Counted from the stretch's first letter, positions 1 to 6,069 are shown. The stretch: DNA of 6,074 bases from Oscillospiraceae bacterium (GCA_031258665.1 JAIRML010000092.1:1-6074); one strand, 5' to 3'. Notes: generated by a model from the letters alone, not told the origin. Program-made: numbers and translations.

Positions 1-577
1 CCAGGTGGGTCTCAGGGCTGTGCGCCTCCCCAATCCGCCCACTCTCGTGCGCGCCGCTGGCGTTGAAGTAGCGCAGTGAGGCGTAACGGACCCCATGCGC
101 CACCTCTGTCCAGTGGAACATCTTTTCCATCGAAAGCTTCGTCTCGCCGTAAGTGTTGGTGGGGCGGGTGGGGTCGCTCTCAAGGATAGGCACTCGCTCC
201 GGCTCGCCGTAGGTGGCGGCGGTGGAGGAAAAGACGATCCGTTTGACATCGTGCGCCACCAGGCTTTGGAGCAAGATGCGCGTGCCGTTTACGTTGTTGT
301 CGTAATACTTGAGCGGGTTCGTCATGCTCTCGCCGACCAGCGAGTTGGCCGCAAAGTGGATCACCGCGCCGACGTCACTGCGCGAGAGCAGGTCGTCCAA
401 AAAGGCTCTGTCGCGGATATCGCCCCGATAAAAGGCCGCCTTGGGGTGAACCGCCTGCCGGTACCCCGTCTCCAGATTGTCCGCGACAATGACATCGTAC
501 CCATTTTCTGCCAGCGCGTAAACGGTGTGGGAACCAATGTAGCCGGCGCCCCCAAGCACTAATACCTGTTGTTTCAT
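1..577 (-). CDS. galE: UDP-glucose 4-epimerase, N-terminal 192 residues (runs off left edge)
   Basis: This cytoplasmic enzyme interconverts UDP-galactose and UDP-glucose with tightly bound NAD, the epimerase step of the Leloir pathway. The ATG is at 577-575, with an AGGAGG ribosome binding site just upstream (about 582-587), and the frame stays open to the window edge, so only the C-terminal substrate-binding part is missing. Visible landmarks are the Rossmann glycine motif GGAGYIG (residues 9-15), HFAA at 74-77, the FSSTAATYGEP segment at 116-126 in which T119 fits the catalytic Ser/Thr position, and the catalytic YxxxK as Y143-G-E-T-K147. RYFNASGA starts at residue 169, and the last visible residues, EAHSPETHL, match the usual run-up to the mid-protein of Gram-positive GalE. 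It follows galK on the same strand after 125 bp, so a shared galactose transcript is likely. Other SDR epimerases acting on nucleotide sugars cannot be fully excluded without the C-terminus. Confidence 0.93.
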   Translation of the reverse strand, partial: MKQQVLVLGGAGYIGSHTVYALAENGYDVIVADNLETGYRQAVHPKAAFYRGDIRDRAFLDDLLSRSDVGAVIHFAANSLVGESMTNPLKYYDNNVNGTRILLQSLVAHDVKRIVFSSTAATYGEPERVPILESDPTRPTNTYGETKLSMEKMFHWTEVAHGVRYASLRYFNASGAHESGRIGEAHSPETHL

Positions 578-596
578 AGTCTCCTCCTTCTGCAAT

Positions 597-620
597 CATG
601 GGCTGCGCCCGCAGCCCATG
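597..620. repeat. second-type hairpin, GGGCTGC palindrome, copy 1
   Basis: A perfect 10-bp inverted repeat, CATGGGCTGC / GCAGCCCATG, with a 4-base loop. It is about ten bases upstream of the galE ribosome binding site. Its inner stem (TGGGCTGC/GCAGCCCA) is identical to the hairpin at 2112-2133. On neither strand is it followed by a run of T, so it is not an evident terminator. On the galE mRNA it would fold in the leader. Confidence 0.75.
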
Positions 621-623
621 ACC

Positions 624-649
624 TAAATTTTTGCTGGTAAATTTTTGCT
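624..649. repeat. tandem 12-base direct repeat
   Basis: TAAATTTTTGCT occurs at 624-635 and again at 638-649, separated by GG. It lies between the GGGCTGC hairpin and repeat copy 1, and the second unit is the A/T-rich linker of copy 1, so it may be a small duplication inside the element. Confidence 0.7.
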
Positions 650-680
650 CTTGTTGCCGCTTCGCGGCGACAAGGTACTA
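639..680 (-). repeat. dispersed palindromic repeat, copy 1 (inverted relative to the others)
   Basis: Read on the minus strand, this begins TAGTACCTTG and contains the palindrome GCCGC-GAA-GCGGC within an imperfect 11-bp stem (650-674), then an A-rich linker ending AAATTT. Its first 30 bases match copy 4 at 28 positions. It starts 22 bases after the galK stop codon and lies between galK and galE. There is no U-tract directly after the stem, so I do not call it a terminator. Confidence 0.85.
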
Positions 681-702
681 TCTGATAGGCCGGATCGACG
701 GA

Positions 703-1998
703 TCAAAGCGCCGGGCCCGGCAGGCAATGCCCGCCCACGGGCCGTACCGTCAGAGGATAACAGCAGCCGTCGCCAAAGACGCGCGCCATCTCCGCCGCAA
801 ACGCCGCCGCCTGCGCGCGCGGCACCAGCGCCTGGATCGTGCCGGCGAACCCGCCGCCGTGCACACGCCACGCCCCCGTACCCGCGAGCATCCGCTCCGA
901 GAGCGCCAGACCCAGGGCCACGCTCCGTTCCCCCGTGTGTGTCACCGGGAAGATATTTTGCAGCAACTTAAAGGACGAATCGCCCGATGCGAGCATCAGC
1001 GCGCGGTAAGTCTCCATGTCACCGCTCTCCAACGCTTTGGCCTGACGCACCACGCGCTCGTTTTCGCCGAAGAAATGGAGCGCGCGGAGCACGCCGCGCT
1101 GCGGCGTCCGCTCGCGCAGTGCGGGCAGCGCCTCATAAAACGCCTCCTGACTGACGTCGCGGAGCACCTTCTCGCCGAAATAGGCGGCCACAGCGCCCAT
1201 CTCCCCCGGGATATCCGCGTACTCCTGCGTCAGGTCGGCGTGGTCCCCTCTCGTGTCGACAATGCAAAGTGTGTACGCCGGCGGGAACCCGTCGCACGCA
1301 AGCCGCCGCACCAGAGGAGTTTCTGCGTCTTGGAAGTCGATGCTGACGATCCCGCCCACCGAGGAGGACATCTGGTCCATCAACCCGCAGGGTTTGCCAA
1401 AATAGACGTTCTCCGCGTATTGGCCGATCTGCGCCACCCGAGGGGCGTCTATGCGGCCTTCGTTGTAGAAGTGGTTCATGATCGTGCCAAACAGCACCTC
1501 AATGGCCGCCGAGGAGGACAGCCCGCTCCCCTTTGGGACGTTCGACGTGAGATGTGCGTCAAAGCCCCCCGCGCGGTACCCGTGGCTGCGCACCCCCGCG
1601 GCCACGCCGCGGATCAGCGCCTCCGTCCGGTTGACCTCCTCCGGGCGCGGCGCCGCGTCGTCCACATCGATGTCGATGTCGCCGTAACTGTCAAACAGCC
1701 GGACCCGCCCCGTCTCCGCGGGCGCGACCACAGCCAAGATGTCCAGGGCCACCGCGGCGGCCAGCACGCGCCCGCGCTGGTGGTCCGTGTGGTTGCCCGA
1801 GAGCTCCGTCCGGCCCGGCGCGGAGAGGAACGCGAAGGGGCGATCGCCAAATCTTTCCACATATCGCCGCGCGGCGGCGAGATAGCGCGCCGCCTGGTCG
1901 CGCGCGCTGTCTCCGTAGAGCAGCGTGAGCGCCGTGAGGCCCGCCTGCGAGGGCAGATAGGCCTCCCACGCGGCGATGTTGCGGCACAGTTGTTTCAT
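703..1998 (-). CDS. galK: galactokinase, clostridial-type GHMP kinase (431 aa)
   Basis: GalK phosphorylates D-galactose with ATP to galactose-1-phosphate, the entry step of the Leloir pathway, in the cytoplasm. All three GHMP-kinase motifs are visible: APGRTELSGNHTDH (residues 60-73, replacing the textbook GRTNLIGEHTDY), the ATP-binding PKGSGLSSSAA (155-165) and the C-terminal GAWRVHGGGFAGTIQA (375-390). R63 and D208 (in CGLMDQMSSS) fit the catalytic Arg and Asp of the family. Motif 1 starts near residue 60 rather than about 35 as in E. coli GalK, so there is a longer N-terminal segment, and the total length exceeds the usual 380-400 residues. I chose the ATG at 1998-1996 because AGGTGAG lies a few bases upstream. 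An in-frame GTG at 2037 would add 13 residues but has no ribosome binding site. A short tail (HCLPGPAL) extends past the expected RPxGG ending. galE follows, and clpX precedes across a repeat-filled gap. Confidence 0.95.
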   Translation of the reverse strand: MKQLCRNIAAWEAYLPSQAGLTALTLLYGDSARDQAARYLAAARRYVERFGDRPFAFLSAPGRTELSGNHTDHQRGRVLAAAVALDILAVVAPAETGRVRLFDSYGDIDIDVDDAAPRPEEVNRTEALIRGVAAGVRSHGYRAGGFDAHLTSNVPKGSGLSSSAAIEVLFGTIMNHFYNEGRIDAPRVAQIGQYAENVYFGKPCGLMDQMSSSVGGIVSIDFQDAETPLVRRLACDGFPPAYTLCIVDTRGDHADLTQEYADIPGEMGAVAAYFGEKVLRDVSQEAFYEALPALRERTPQRGVLRALHFFGENERVVRQAKALESGDMETYRALMLASGDSSFKLLQNIFPVTHTGERSVALGLALSERMLAGTGAWRVHGGGFAGTIQALVPRAQAAAFAAEMARVFGDGCCYPLTVRPVGGHCLPGPAL

Positions 1999-2012
1999 AC
2001 TCTCACCTGTCC
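1996..2012 (-). promoter_or_regulatory. ribosome binding site that decides the galK start
   Basis: AGGTGAG lies about 3-5 bases before ATG 1998-1996. The alternative GTG 39 bases upstream has only GC-rich sequence with no purine-rich site before it. Confidence 0.65.
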
Positions 2013-2063
2013 GTTGTTTTCCGCCGGCGCCGCGCACACACCCGCGGCCCCTGAAACGTATTT

Positions 2064-2106
2064 TGGCGCCTTATTGCCGCGAAGCGGCAATAAAAAGCAA
2101 GAATTT
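2064..2106 (+). repeat. dispersed palindromic repeat, copy 2
   Basis: A perfect 10-bp stem with a GAA loop (2071-2093), followed by AAAAGCAAGAATTT. Relative to the other copies, one outer base pair is changed on both sides (TTATT/AATAA against TTGTT/AACAA), so pairing is kept. It lies in the clpX-galK gap, 30 bp from copy 3 and in the same orientation. Confidence 0.85.
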
Positions 2107-2111
2107 GGGTT

Positions 2112-2133
2112 GTGGGCTGCAAAGGCAGCCCAC
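2112..2133. repeat. second-type hairpin, GGGCTGC palindrome, copy 2
   Basis: A perfect 9-bp inverted repeat, GTGGGCTGC / GCAGCCCAC, with loop AAAG, placed between repeat copies 2 and 3. It shares the eight inner stem pairs with the hairpin at 597-620 but has a different loop and outermost pair. Confidence 0.75.
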
Positions 2134-2135
2134 GT

Positions 2136-2170
2136 TGGTACCTTGTTGCCGCGAAGCGGCAGCAAAAAAC
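2136..2170 (+). repeat. dispersed palindromic repeat, copy 3 (3' truncated)
   Basis: TGGTACCTTG followed by a stem with a GAA loop at 2143-2165 (one G-T wobble), then an A-tract that ends where the clpX 3' end begins. The CAAGAATTT linker present in copies 2 and 4 is missing. The first 30 bases match copy 4 at 27 positions. The clpX stop codon (2183-2181) lies 10 bases to its right. Confidence 0.82.
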
Positions 2171-2180
2171 GGCCGCCCGA

Positions 2181-3488
2181 TTACGACACGTTCACCCGCT
2201 TGGTCGGCGCCTTGGTTTTGGTCACTTTCGGTACCGGGAGGCGCTTTTTCTTCTCGGGGTCCCGCAAGATCTCGGGCGACGCCTTGCCGAAAATCGTGTC
2301 GGCCGTAACGGTGACGCGCTCGATCGTGTGGTCGGAGGGGATCTCGTACATGATGGGCGTCATGGACTCCTCGATCACCGCGCGCAGGCCGCGCGCCCCG
2401 ATGTTCCGCTCGACCGCGCGGTCCGCCAGCGCCTCCAGCGCGTCTTTGGCAAAGACCAGCTCCACGCCGTCGTACTCAAAGAGCTTTTTGTACTGCTTGG
2501 TGAGCGCGTTTTTCGGCTCTGTGAGGATCAAAATGAGCTCATCCCGCGTCAGCGTCCCCAGCGGGGCAATGACCGGCAGACGCCCGACAAGCTCCGGAAT
2601 GATGCCGTACTTGAGCAGGTCGTGCGGCTGGATCTCGGCCAGGATGGAGGTGAGGTCTTTCTCCTTGCGGCTCACGACCTGCGCGCCGAATCCGAGGCCC
2701 TTTTTGCCCATCCGGTTCTCTATGATCTTGTCGATGCCGTCGAAGGCGCCGCCGCAGATGAAAAGGATGTTCGCCGTGTTGACCTGGATGAATTCTTGGT
2801 GGGGGTGCTTGCGTCCGCCCTGCGGCGGCACGTTGGCGATGGTCCCCTCCAAGATCTTGAGCAGCGCCTGTTGCACACCCTCGCCGCTCACATCCCGCGT
2901 GATGGAGACATTCTCGCTCTTGCGGGCGATCTTGTCGAGTTCGTCGATATAGATGATCCCGCGTTCGGCCAGTTCGATGTCGTAGTCGGCGGCCTGAATG
3001 AGGCGGAGCAAGATGTTTTCCACATCTTCGCCCACATAGCCGGCCTCCGTCAGTGTCGTGGCGTCGGCAATGGCAAACGGAACGTTTAAAATACGGGCCA
3101 GCGTTTGGGCAAAGTGCGTCTTACCGCAGCCCGTCGGGCCCAGCATAAGGATGTTGCTCTTTTGCAGCTCCACGTCTTCGCCGCCGCCGTAGTTCACGCG
3201 CTTGTAGTGGTTGTATACGGCCACGGAGAGCGCGATCTTGGCCTTCTCCTGCCCCACCACATATTGGTCCAAAATGGCGCGGATCTCCTGCGGGTTCGGC
3301 AGTGTGTCGGCGGATTCAAAATTTCGTTTTGGCGTCACCTCAAACCCCTCATCCAAAATGTTGAGGCAGAGGTGGACACACTCGTTGCAGATATAAGCGC
3401 CGGGCCCCGCGATCAGCCGCTTGACCCTGTCTTGACTCTTCCCGCAGAAAGAGCAGGTGACGGTTCTCTTGTCGTCGGACTTTGGCAT
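2181..3488 (-). CDS. clpX: ATP-dependent Clp protease, ATP-binding subunit ClpX (435 aa)
   Basis: ClpX is a hexameric AAA+ unfoldase that recognises tagged or damaged proteins and threads them into ClpP. The protein is full length and carries every expected element: the N-terminal C4 zinc-binding domain (C12, C15, C34, C37), Walker A GPTGCGKT (117-124), the pore-1 loop GYVGED (150-155), Walker B IIYIDE (178-183), the RKH substrate loop (226-228), an LGF ClpP-docking loop (265-267, equivalent to IGF in E. coli), an arginine in VGRLP (R303) and sensor-2 GARG (364-367). The basic C-terminal tail (KKKRLPVPKVTKTKAPTKR) is low complexity. The ATG at 3488 has GGAGGT at good spacing. The LGF loop and the upstream clpP indicate a working ClpXP pair. 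The 139-bp gap to clpP is longer than a tight operon joint, but I see no convincing promoter or terminator in it. A repeat copy begins 11-13 bp after the stop codon. Confidence 0.98.
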   Translation of the reverse strand: MPKSDDKRTVTCSFCGKSQDRVKRLIAGPGAYICNECVHLCLNILDEGFEVTPKRNFESADTLPNPQEIRAILDQYVVGQEKAKIALSVAVYNHYKRVNYGGGEDVELQKSNILMLGPTGCGKTHFAQTLARILNVPFAIADATTLTEAGYVGEDVENILLRLIQAADYDIELAERGIIYIDELDKIARKSENVSITRDVSGEGVQQALLKILEGTIANVPPQGGRKHPHQEFIQVNTANILFICGGAFDGIDKIIENRMGKKGLGFGAQVVSRKEKDLTSILAEIQPHDLLKYGIIPELVGRLPVIAPLGTLTRDELILILTEPKNALTKQYKKLFEYDGVELVFAKDALEALADRAVERNIGARGLRAVIEESMTPIMYEIPSDHTIERVTVTADTIFGKASPEILRDPEKKKRLPVPKVTKTKAPTKRVNVS

Positions 3489-3627
3489 GGGTTACCTCCA
3501 TTTTGCTGCCGGACGGCAATGCTGATTGGGTGAGCCAAGCGGCCGCCGGTTGTTTATTCAGGCACCTCGAAACTGCGCGCGGTATTGCCCAAGGGCGACA
3601 CCACCGGGCGCGCACCGGATGGCTGCC

Positions 3628-4209
3628 CTATCGTTTGTCGATCACTTTGTCGATCAAACCGTAGGCCAGGGACTCCTCCGATGTCATAAAGTTGTCGCGC
3701 TCGGTGTCGCGTTCGATGATCTCAATCGGCTTGCCGGTGATATCCGCAAAAATCTTGTTGAGATTATGCCGTACCCGCAAGATATGCTCGGCGTGGATCT
3801 TGACGTCGGACGCCTGCCCCCGCGCGCCGCCTATGGGCTGGTGAATCATGATCTCGGCGTTTGGCAGCGCAAAGCGCTTTCCCTTGGCGCCGGCGGCCAG
3901 CAAGAAGGCGCCCATGGAGGCGGCCATCCCCACGCACATTGTGGACACATCGGCTTTGATATAGTTCATTGTGTCATAGATCGCCATGCCGGCCGTGATC
4001 GACCCGCCCGGGCTGTTGATATAAAACTGAATCTCACGGTCTGGGTCTTGGGCCTCCAGGTACAGGAGCTGCGCCACGACCAGGCTGGCCGTGACATCGT
4101 TGACCTCCTCCGACAAAAACACAATGCGATCGTTGAGCAGGCGGGAGTATATATCGTAGGAACGCTCTCCGCGGTTTGTCTGCTCCACAACAATGGGGAC
4201 AAGGCTCAT
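3628..4209 (-). CDS. clpP: ATP-dependent Clp protease proteolytic subunit ClpP (193 aa)
   Basis: ClpP is the serine peptidase that forms the tetradecameric chamber degrading proteins unfolded by ClpX or other Clp ATPases in the cytoplasm. With the start used here, the catalytic triad falls at S98 (in GMAASMGAF), H123 (in MIHQPIGG) and D172 (in TERDNF), and the substrate-strand motif YINSPGGSITAGMAIYDTM is intact at 63-81. The length is the family norm. The frame extends to a GTG at 4218, but that codon sits directly against the AAGGAGA ribosome binding site. The ATG at 4209-4207 is at workable spacing and gives MSLVPIVVEQTNRGER, which fits the usual ClpP N-terminus almost without a propeptide. 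Its start is 48 bp after the tig stop codon with no visible promoter, so it is probably co-transcribed with tig. No CtsR-type heptad repeat was seen upstream. Confidence 0.98.
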   Translation of the reverse strand: MSLVPIVVEQTNRGERSYDIYSRLLNDRIVFLSEEVNDVTASLVVAQLLYLEAQDPDREIQFYINSPGGSITAGMAIYDTMNYIKADVSTMCVGMAASMGAFLLAAGAKGKRFALPNAEIMIHQPIGGARGQASDVKIHAEHILRVRHNLNKIFADITGKPIEIIERDTERDNFMTSEESLAYGLIDKVIDKR

Positions 4210-4226
4210 GACAATCACTCTCCTTC
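4207..4226 (-). promoter_or_regulatory. ribosome binding site that decides the clpP start
   Basis: On the minus strand GAAGGAGA is followed at once by GTG and ten bases later by ATG. The GTG is too close for initiation, which supports ATG 4209-4207 as the start. This is inference from spacing only. Confidence 0.7.
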
Positions 4227-4257
4227 ACAAATCGGTGTCATATAAGGTCGGCGGCGC

Positions 4258-5646
4258 TCACGCGCCCTCCGGGGCGGCCTGGGCCTCCTGAACCGCCTTT
4301 TTGCGCGCGGACTCTGTGGGTACCTCGGCTTCGGCCCCCTGAGACGTGACCTCCACCGCCGCGGGCGCCGCCGCGCTGGGGGTCGCGTGCTCCCGCACCA
4401 GGGCCATCGCCTGCCTGACCGCCAGCCGGCGGCGCAAGTCCTTCTCGTCGATGATCTGTCTGATCTCCCCCACCGGTTTTCCGACCTGCTCCGCGAACGT
4501 TTCGTATTCGGCGGTCATCATCTCTTCGGAGATCTCTATCTTTTCGAGCGCGGCGATCTTTTCGCAGGCCAGGTCCGCGGTGACCCGGCGGCGGGCTTTT
4601 GCGCGCAGCTCGTCGCACAGCGTCTCAAATGTCTGCCCAAGGATATTCAAGTACGTGTCGAAGTCCATCCCGTGGGACGAGAGGTTGCCCCGCATCCGTT
4701 CCAGCATGGAACCGGCCTCCTCCTCCACCATCGCGTCGGGGACCTCGACCCGGGTCTCGGCAACCAACTCGTCGACGAGCGCGTCTTCATAGGCCTCGTT
4801 GGACGCCCGTTCATGCTGCTCCGTCATCTTGGCCCGGATATCGGCGCGAAGCGCGTCCAGCGTGTCAAACTCCGACACATCCTTCGCAAACTCGTCGTCC
4901 AGTTCCGGTTCCTCCGACTCCTTGACCTCGTGGACATGCACCGCGAAGACCGCTTCCCGGCCGGCCAGCTCCGGCGCGTGGTACTCCGCGGGAAATACGA
5001 CCGTGACACACGCGTCTTCGCCGGCCGCACGGCCGACAAGCTGTGTCTCGAAACCCGGTATGAATCGGCCCGAACCGAGGACAATCCGCGTGTTCTCGGC
5101 TTTTCCCCCCTCAAAGGGGACGCCGTCCACAGCGCCCTCGTAGTCGATCGTCACGGTGTCGCCGTCTTTGGCGGGGCGGTCGACGGAGACGAGCCGGGCA
5201 TTGCGGGCGCGCATCCGCGCCAGTTCGCTCTCGACAGCCTCGCCGGTGACCTCCACAGGCGGTTTGAAGGCCGTTAGGCCCTTGTACCGCCCCACCTCGG
5301 CCTCGGGGCGCACATGGACGCGCGCTTTGAACGAGTACCCCTCGGGTCCGACCTCCATGAGCTCGATGTCGGCCTGCTCCACGGGCTCGACGCCCGCCTC
5401 CGCCACCGCCTGTTCATAGACGCCCGGATAGGAGGCTTTTACCGCGTCCTCATAGAACACGGACGGGCCATACATGGCCTCCACCATCTTGCGCGGCGCC
5501 TTGCCGCGGCGAAACCCCGGCACGTTGAGGCGGCCCACCCCACGCCGGTACGCCTGCTGCACAGCCTCTTCAAACGCCTCCGCGCCCACCTCTATGGTGA
5601 GTGTCACCAATTGCTTTTCGTCCCTCTCCACCGCCTTCAACGCCAT
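4258..5646 (-). CDS. tig: trigger factor, ribosome-associated chaperone and prolyl isomerase (462 aa)
   Basis: Trigger factor docks at the ribosomal exit tunnel, shields nascent chains and has peptidyl-prolyl isomerase activity. Domain order is as expected. The N-terminal ribosome-binding domain has the signature GFRRGKAPRK (44-53). The FKBP-like isomerase domain spans roughly 158-242 and includes DGDTVTIDYEGAVDGVPFEGG and GSGRFIPGFETQLVG. The rest is the helical chaperone domain, for example EPELDDEFAKDVSEFDTLDALR from about residue 246. The protein is about 30 residues longer than the common length of 430, and the excess is an Ala/Glu-rich, low-complexity C-terminal tail (about 430-462). 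The ATG at 5646 follows AAAGGAGG (5657-5664) with a 10-nt spacer, slightly long. It is the first gene of the tig-clpP-clpX series and has candidate promoters upstream. Confidence 0.98.
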   Translation of the reverse strand: MALKAVERDEKQLVTLTIEVGAEAFEEAVQQAYRRGVGRLNVPGFRRGKAPRKMVEAMYGPSVFYEDAVKASYPGVYEQAVAEAGVEPVEQADIELMEVGPEGYSFKARVHVRPEAEVGRYKGLTAFKPPVEVTGEAVESELARMRARNARLVSVDRPAKDGDTVTIDYEGAVDGVPFEGGKAENTRIVLGSGRFIPGFETQLVGRAAGEDACVTVVFPAEYHAPELAGREAVFAVHVHEVKESEEPELDDEFAKDVSEFDTLDALRADIRAKMTEQHERASNEAYEDALVDELVAETRVEVPDAMVEEEAGSMLERMRGNLSSHGMDFDTYLNILGQTFETLCDELRAKARRRVTADLACEKIAALEKIEISEEMMTAEYETFAEQVGKPVGEIRQIIDEKDLRRRLAVRQAMALVREHATPSAAAPAAVEVTSQGAEAEVPTESARKKAVQEAQAAPEGA

Positions 5647-5725
5647 GCGGACACTGCCTCCTTTATGTTTCCCAAGTTGCGCATTTCGATTTATCGTACC
5701 ACACCCGTTCTAAAAATGCCACTAC

Positions 5726-5754
5726 ATTTTGTCCGGATGGGGAGTCTTTGTGAA
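5726..5754 (-). promoter_or_regulatory. candidate sigma-70/SigA-type promoter for tig-clpP-clpX
   Basis: On the minus strand TTCACA (5754-5749, five of six matches to TTGACA) is separated by exactly 17 bases from CAAAAT (5731-5726, four of six matches to TATAAT). Transcription would start near 5719, giving a leader of about 70 bases. A second, weaker candidate is an extended -10, TGG plus TACGAT, at 5701-5693. Found by eye; no start-site data. Confidence 0.45.
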
Positions 5755-5908
5755 AAAATCTTCATTCGTGGATGGCCGTGAGGCGGCCTCTCACAACCCC
5801 GTGCCCGGCAAGACGCCGGATCATCACCTATTTCATCGTCATTTTCGGGAGAAAATTCAGCCTTCCGGCCACTTTATTTTGCCCGCCCGGGCCGCCGGAC
5901 CCTCTCTC

Positions 5909-5951
5909 TAGTACCTTGCTGCCGCGAAGCGGCAACAAAAAACAAGAATTT
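5909..5951 (+). repeat. dispersed palindromic repeat, copy 4
   Basis: TAGTACCTTG, then a stem at 5916-5938 around GCCGC-GAA-GCGGC with one mismatch, then AAAAAACAAGAATTT. It has the same layout and orientation as copy 2 and is the left-most member of the hairpin cluster upstream of tig. Confidence 0.85.
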
Positions 5952-5954
5952 TTT

Positions 5955-6028
5955 TGGGACAGATCCCATCCGCGGTTTGCGGAATTCATTTCCGCAAACC
6001 GCACCCCGCGAGGCGCCTCAGCGCCTCG
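5955..6028. repeat. three adjacent hairpins upstream of tig
   Basis: Directly after repeat copy 4 come TGGGA/TCCCA (5955-5968, 5 bp, loop CAGA), a perfect 13-bp inverted repeat around TTCAT (5972-6002, arms GCGGTTTGCGGAA and TTCCGCAAACCGC), and CGAGGCGC/GCGCCTCG (6009-6028, 8 bp, loop CTCA). None is followed by a T-run in a terminator arrangement on either strand. They are more than 300 bp upstream of tig. Confidence 0.75.
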
Positions 6029-6042
6029 ATCCAACCCCCGTG

Positions 6043-6069
6043 TTGTTGAAAAACAAAGTTTTTCAACAA
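6043..6069. repeat. 12-bp A/T-rich hairpin at the window edge
   Basis: A perfect inverted repeat, TTGTTGAAAAAC / GTTTTTCAACAA, with loop AAA. The window ends five bases later, so I cannot tell whether it ends the hairpin cluster, terminates an unseen gene or continues a larger element. The stem is A/T-rich, which argues against a strong intrinsic terminator. Confidence 0.7.

Noticed and set aside
2064..2170. Intrinsic terminator between clpX and galK
   Set aside because: The stems are GC-rich, but T-runs precede rather than follow them on the minus strand, and on the plus strand the stems are followed by A-tracts.
1999..2180. Separate galK promoter in the clpX-galK gap
   Set aside because: The best pairings (TTGCTT with a CAATAA-like box) place the spacer inside repeat copy 2 and match the consensus poorly.
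631..2952. A 773-codon open frame on the plus strand running antisense through galK and clpX
   Set aside because: It crosses two intergenic repeats and is opposite to two well-conserved genes. Its translation is Arg/His/Ala-rich with no recognisable domain. Long antisense frames are expected where GC-rich codon bias removes stop codons.
4253..4266. GGCGC/GCGCC stem over the tig stop codon as a terminator or attenuator before clpP
   Set aside because: Only five base pairs with no U-run after it, and a 48-bp gap consistent with co-transcription.
2112..5277. Other long plus-strand frames opposite clpX (2112-3089), clpP (3526-4245) and tig (4387-5277)
   Set aside because: All are antisense shadows of genes with complete catalytic motifs; none has a credible ribosome binding site together with domain content.
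5729..6034. Short frames in the tig upstream region (plus 5729-5911, minus 5828-6034)
   Set aside because: They run across the hairpin cluster or promoter region, have no ribosome binding site I could defend and show no protein-like motif.
597..6069. CRISPR array
   Set aside because: The repeats are few, irregularly spaced, present in both orientations, and have no unique spacers of constant length.
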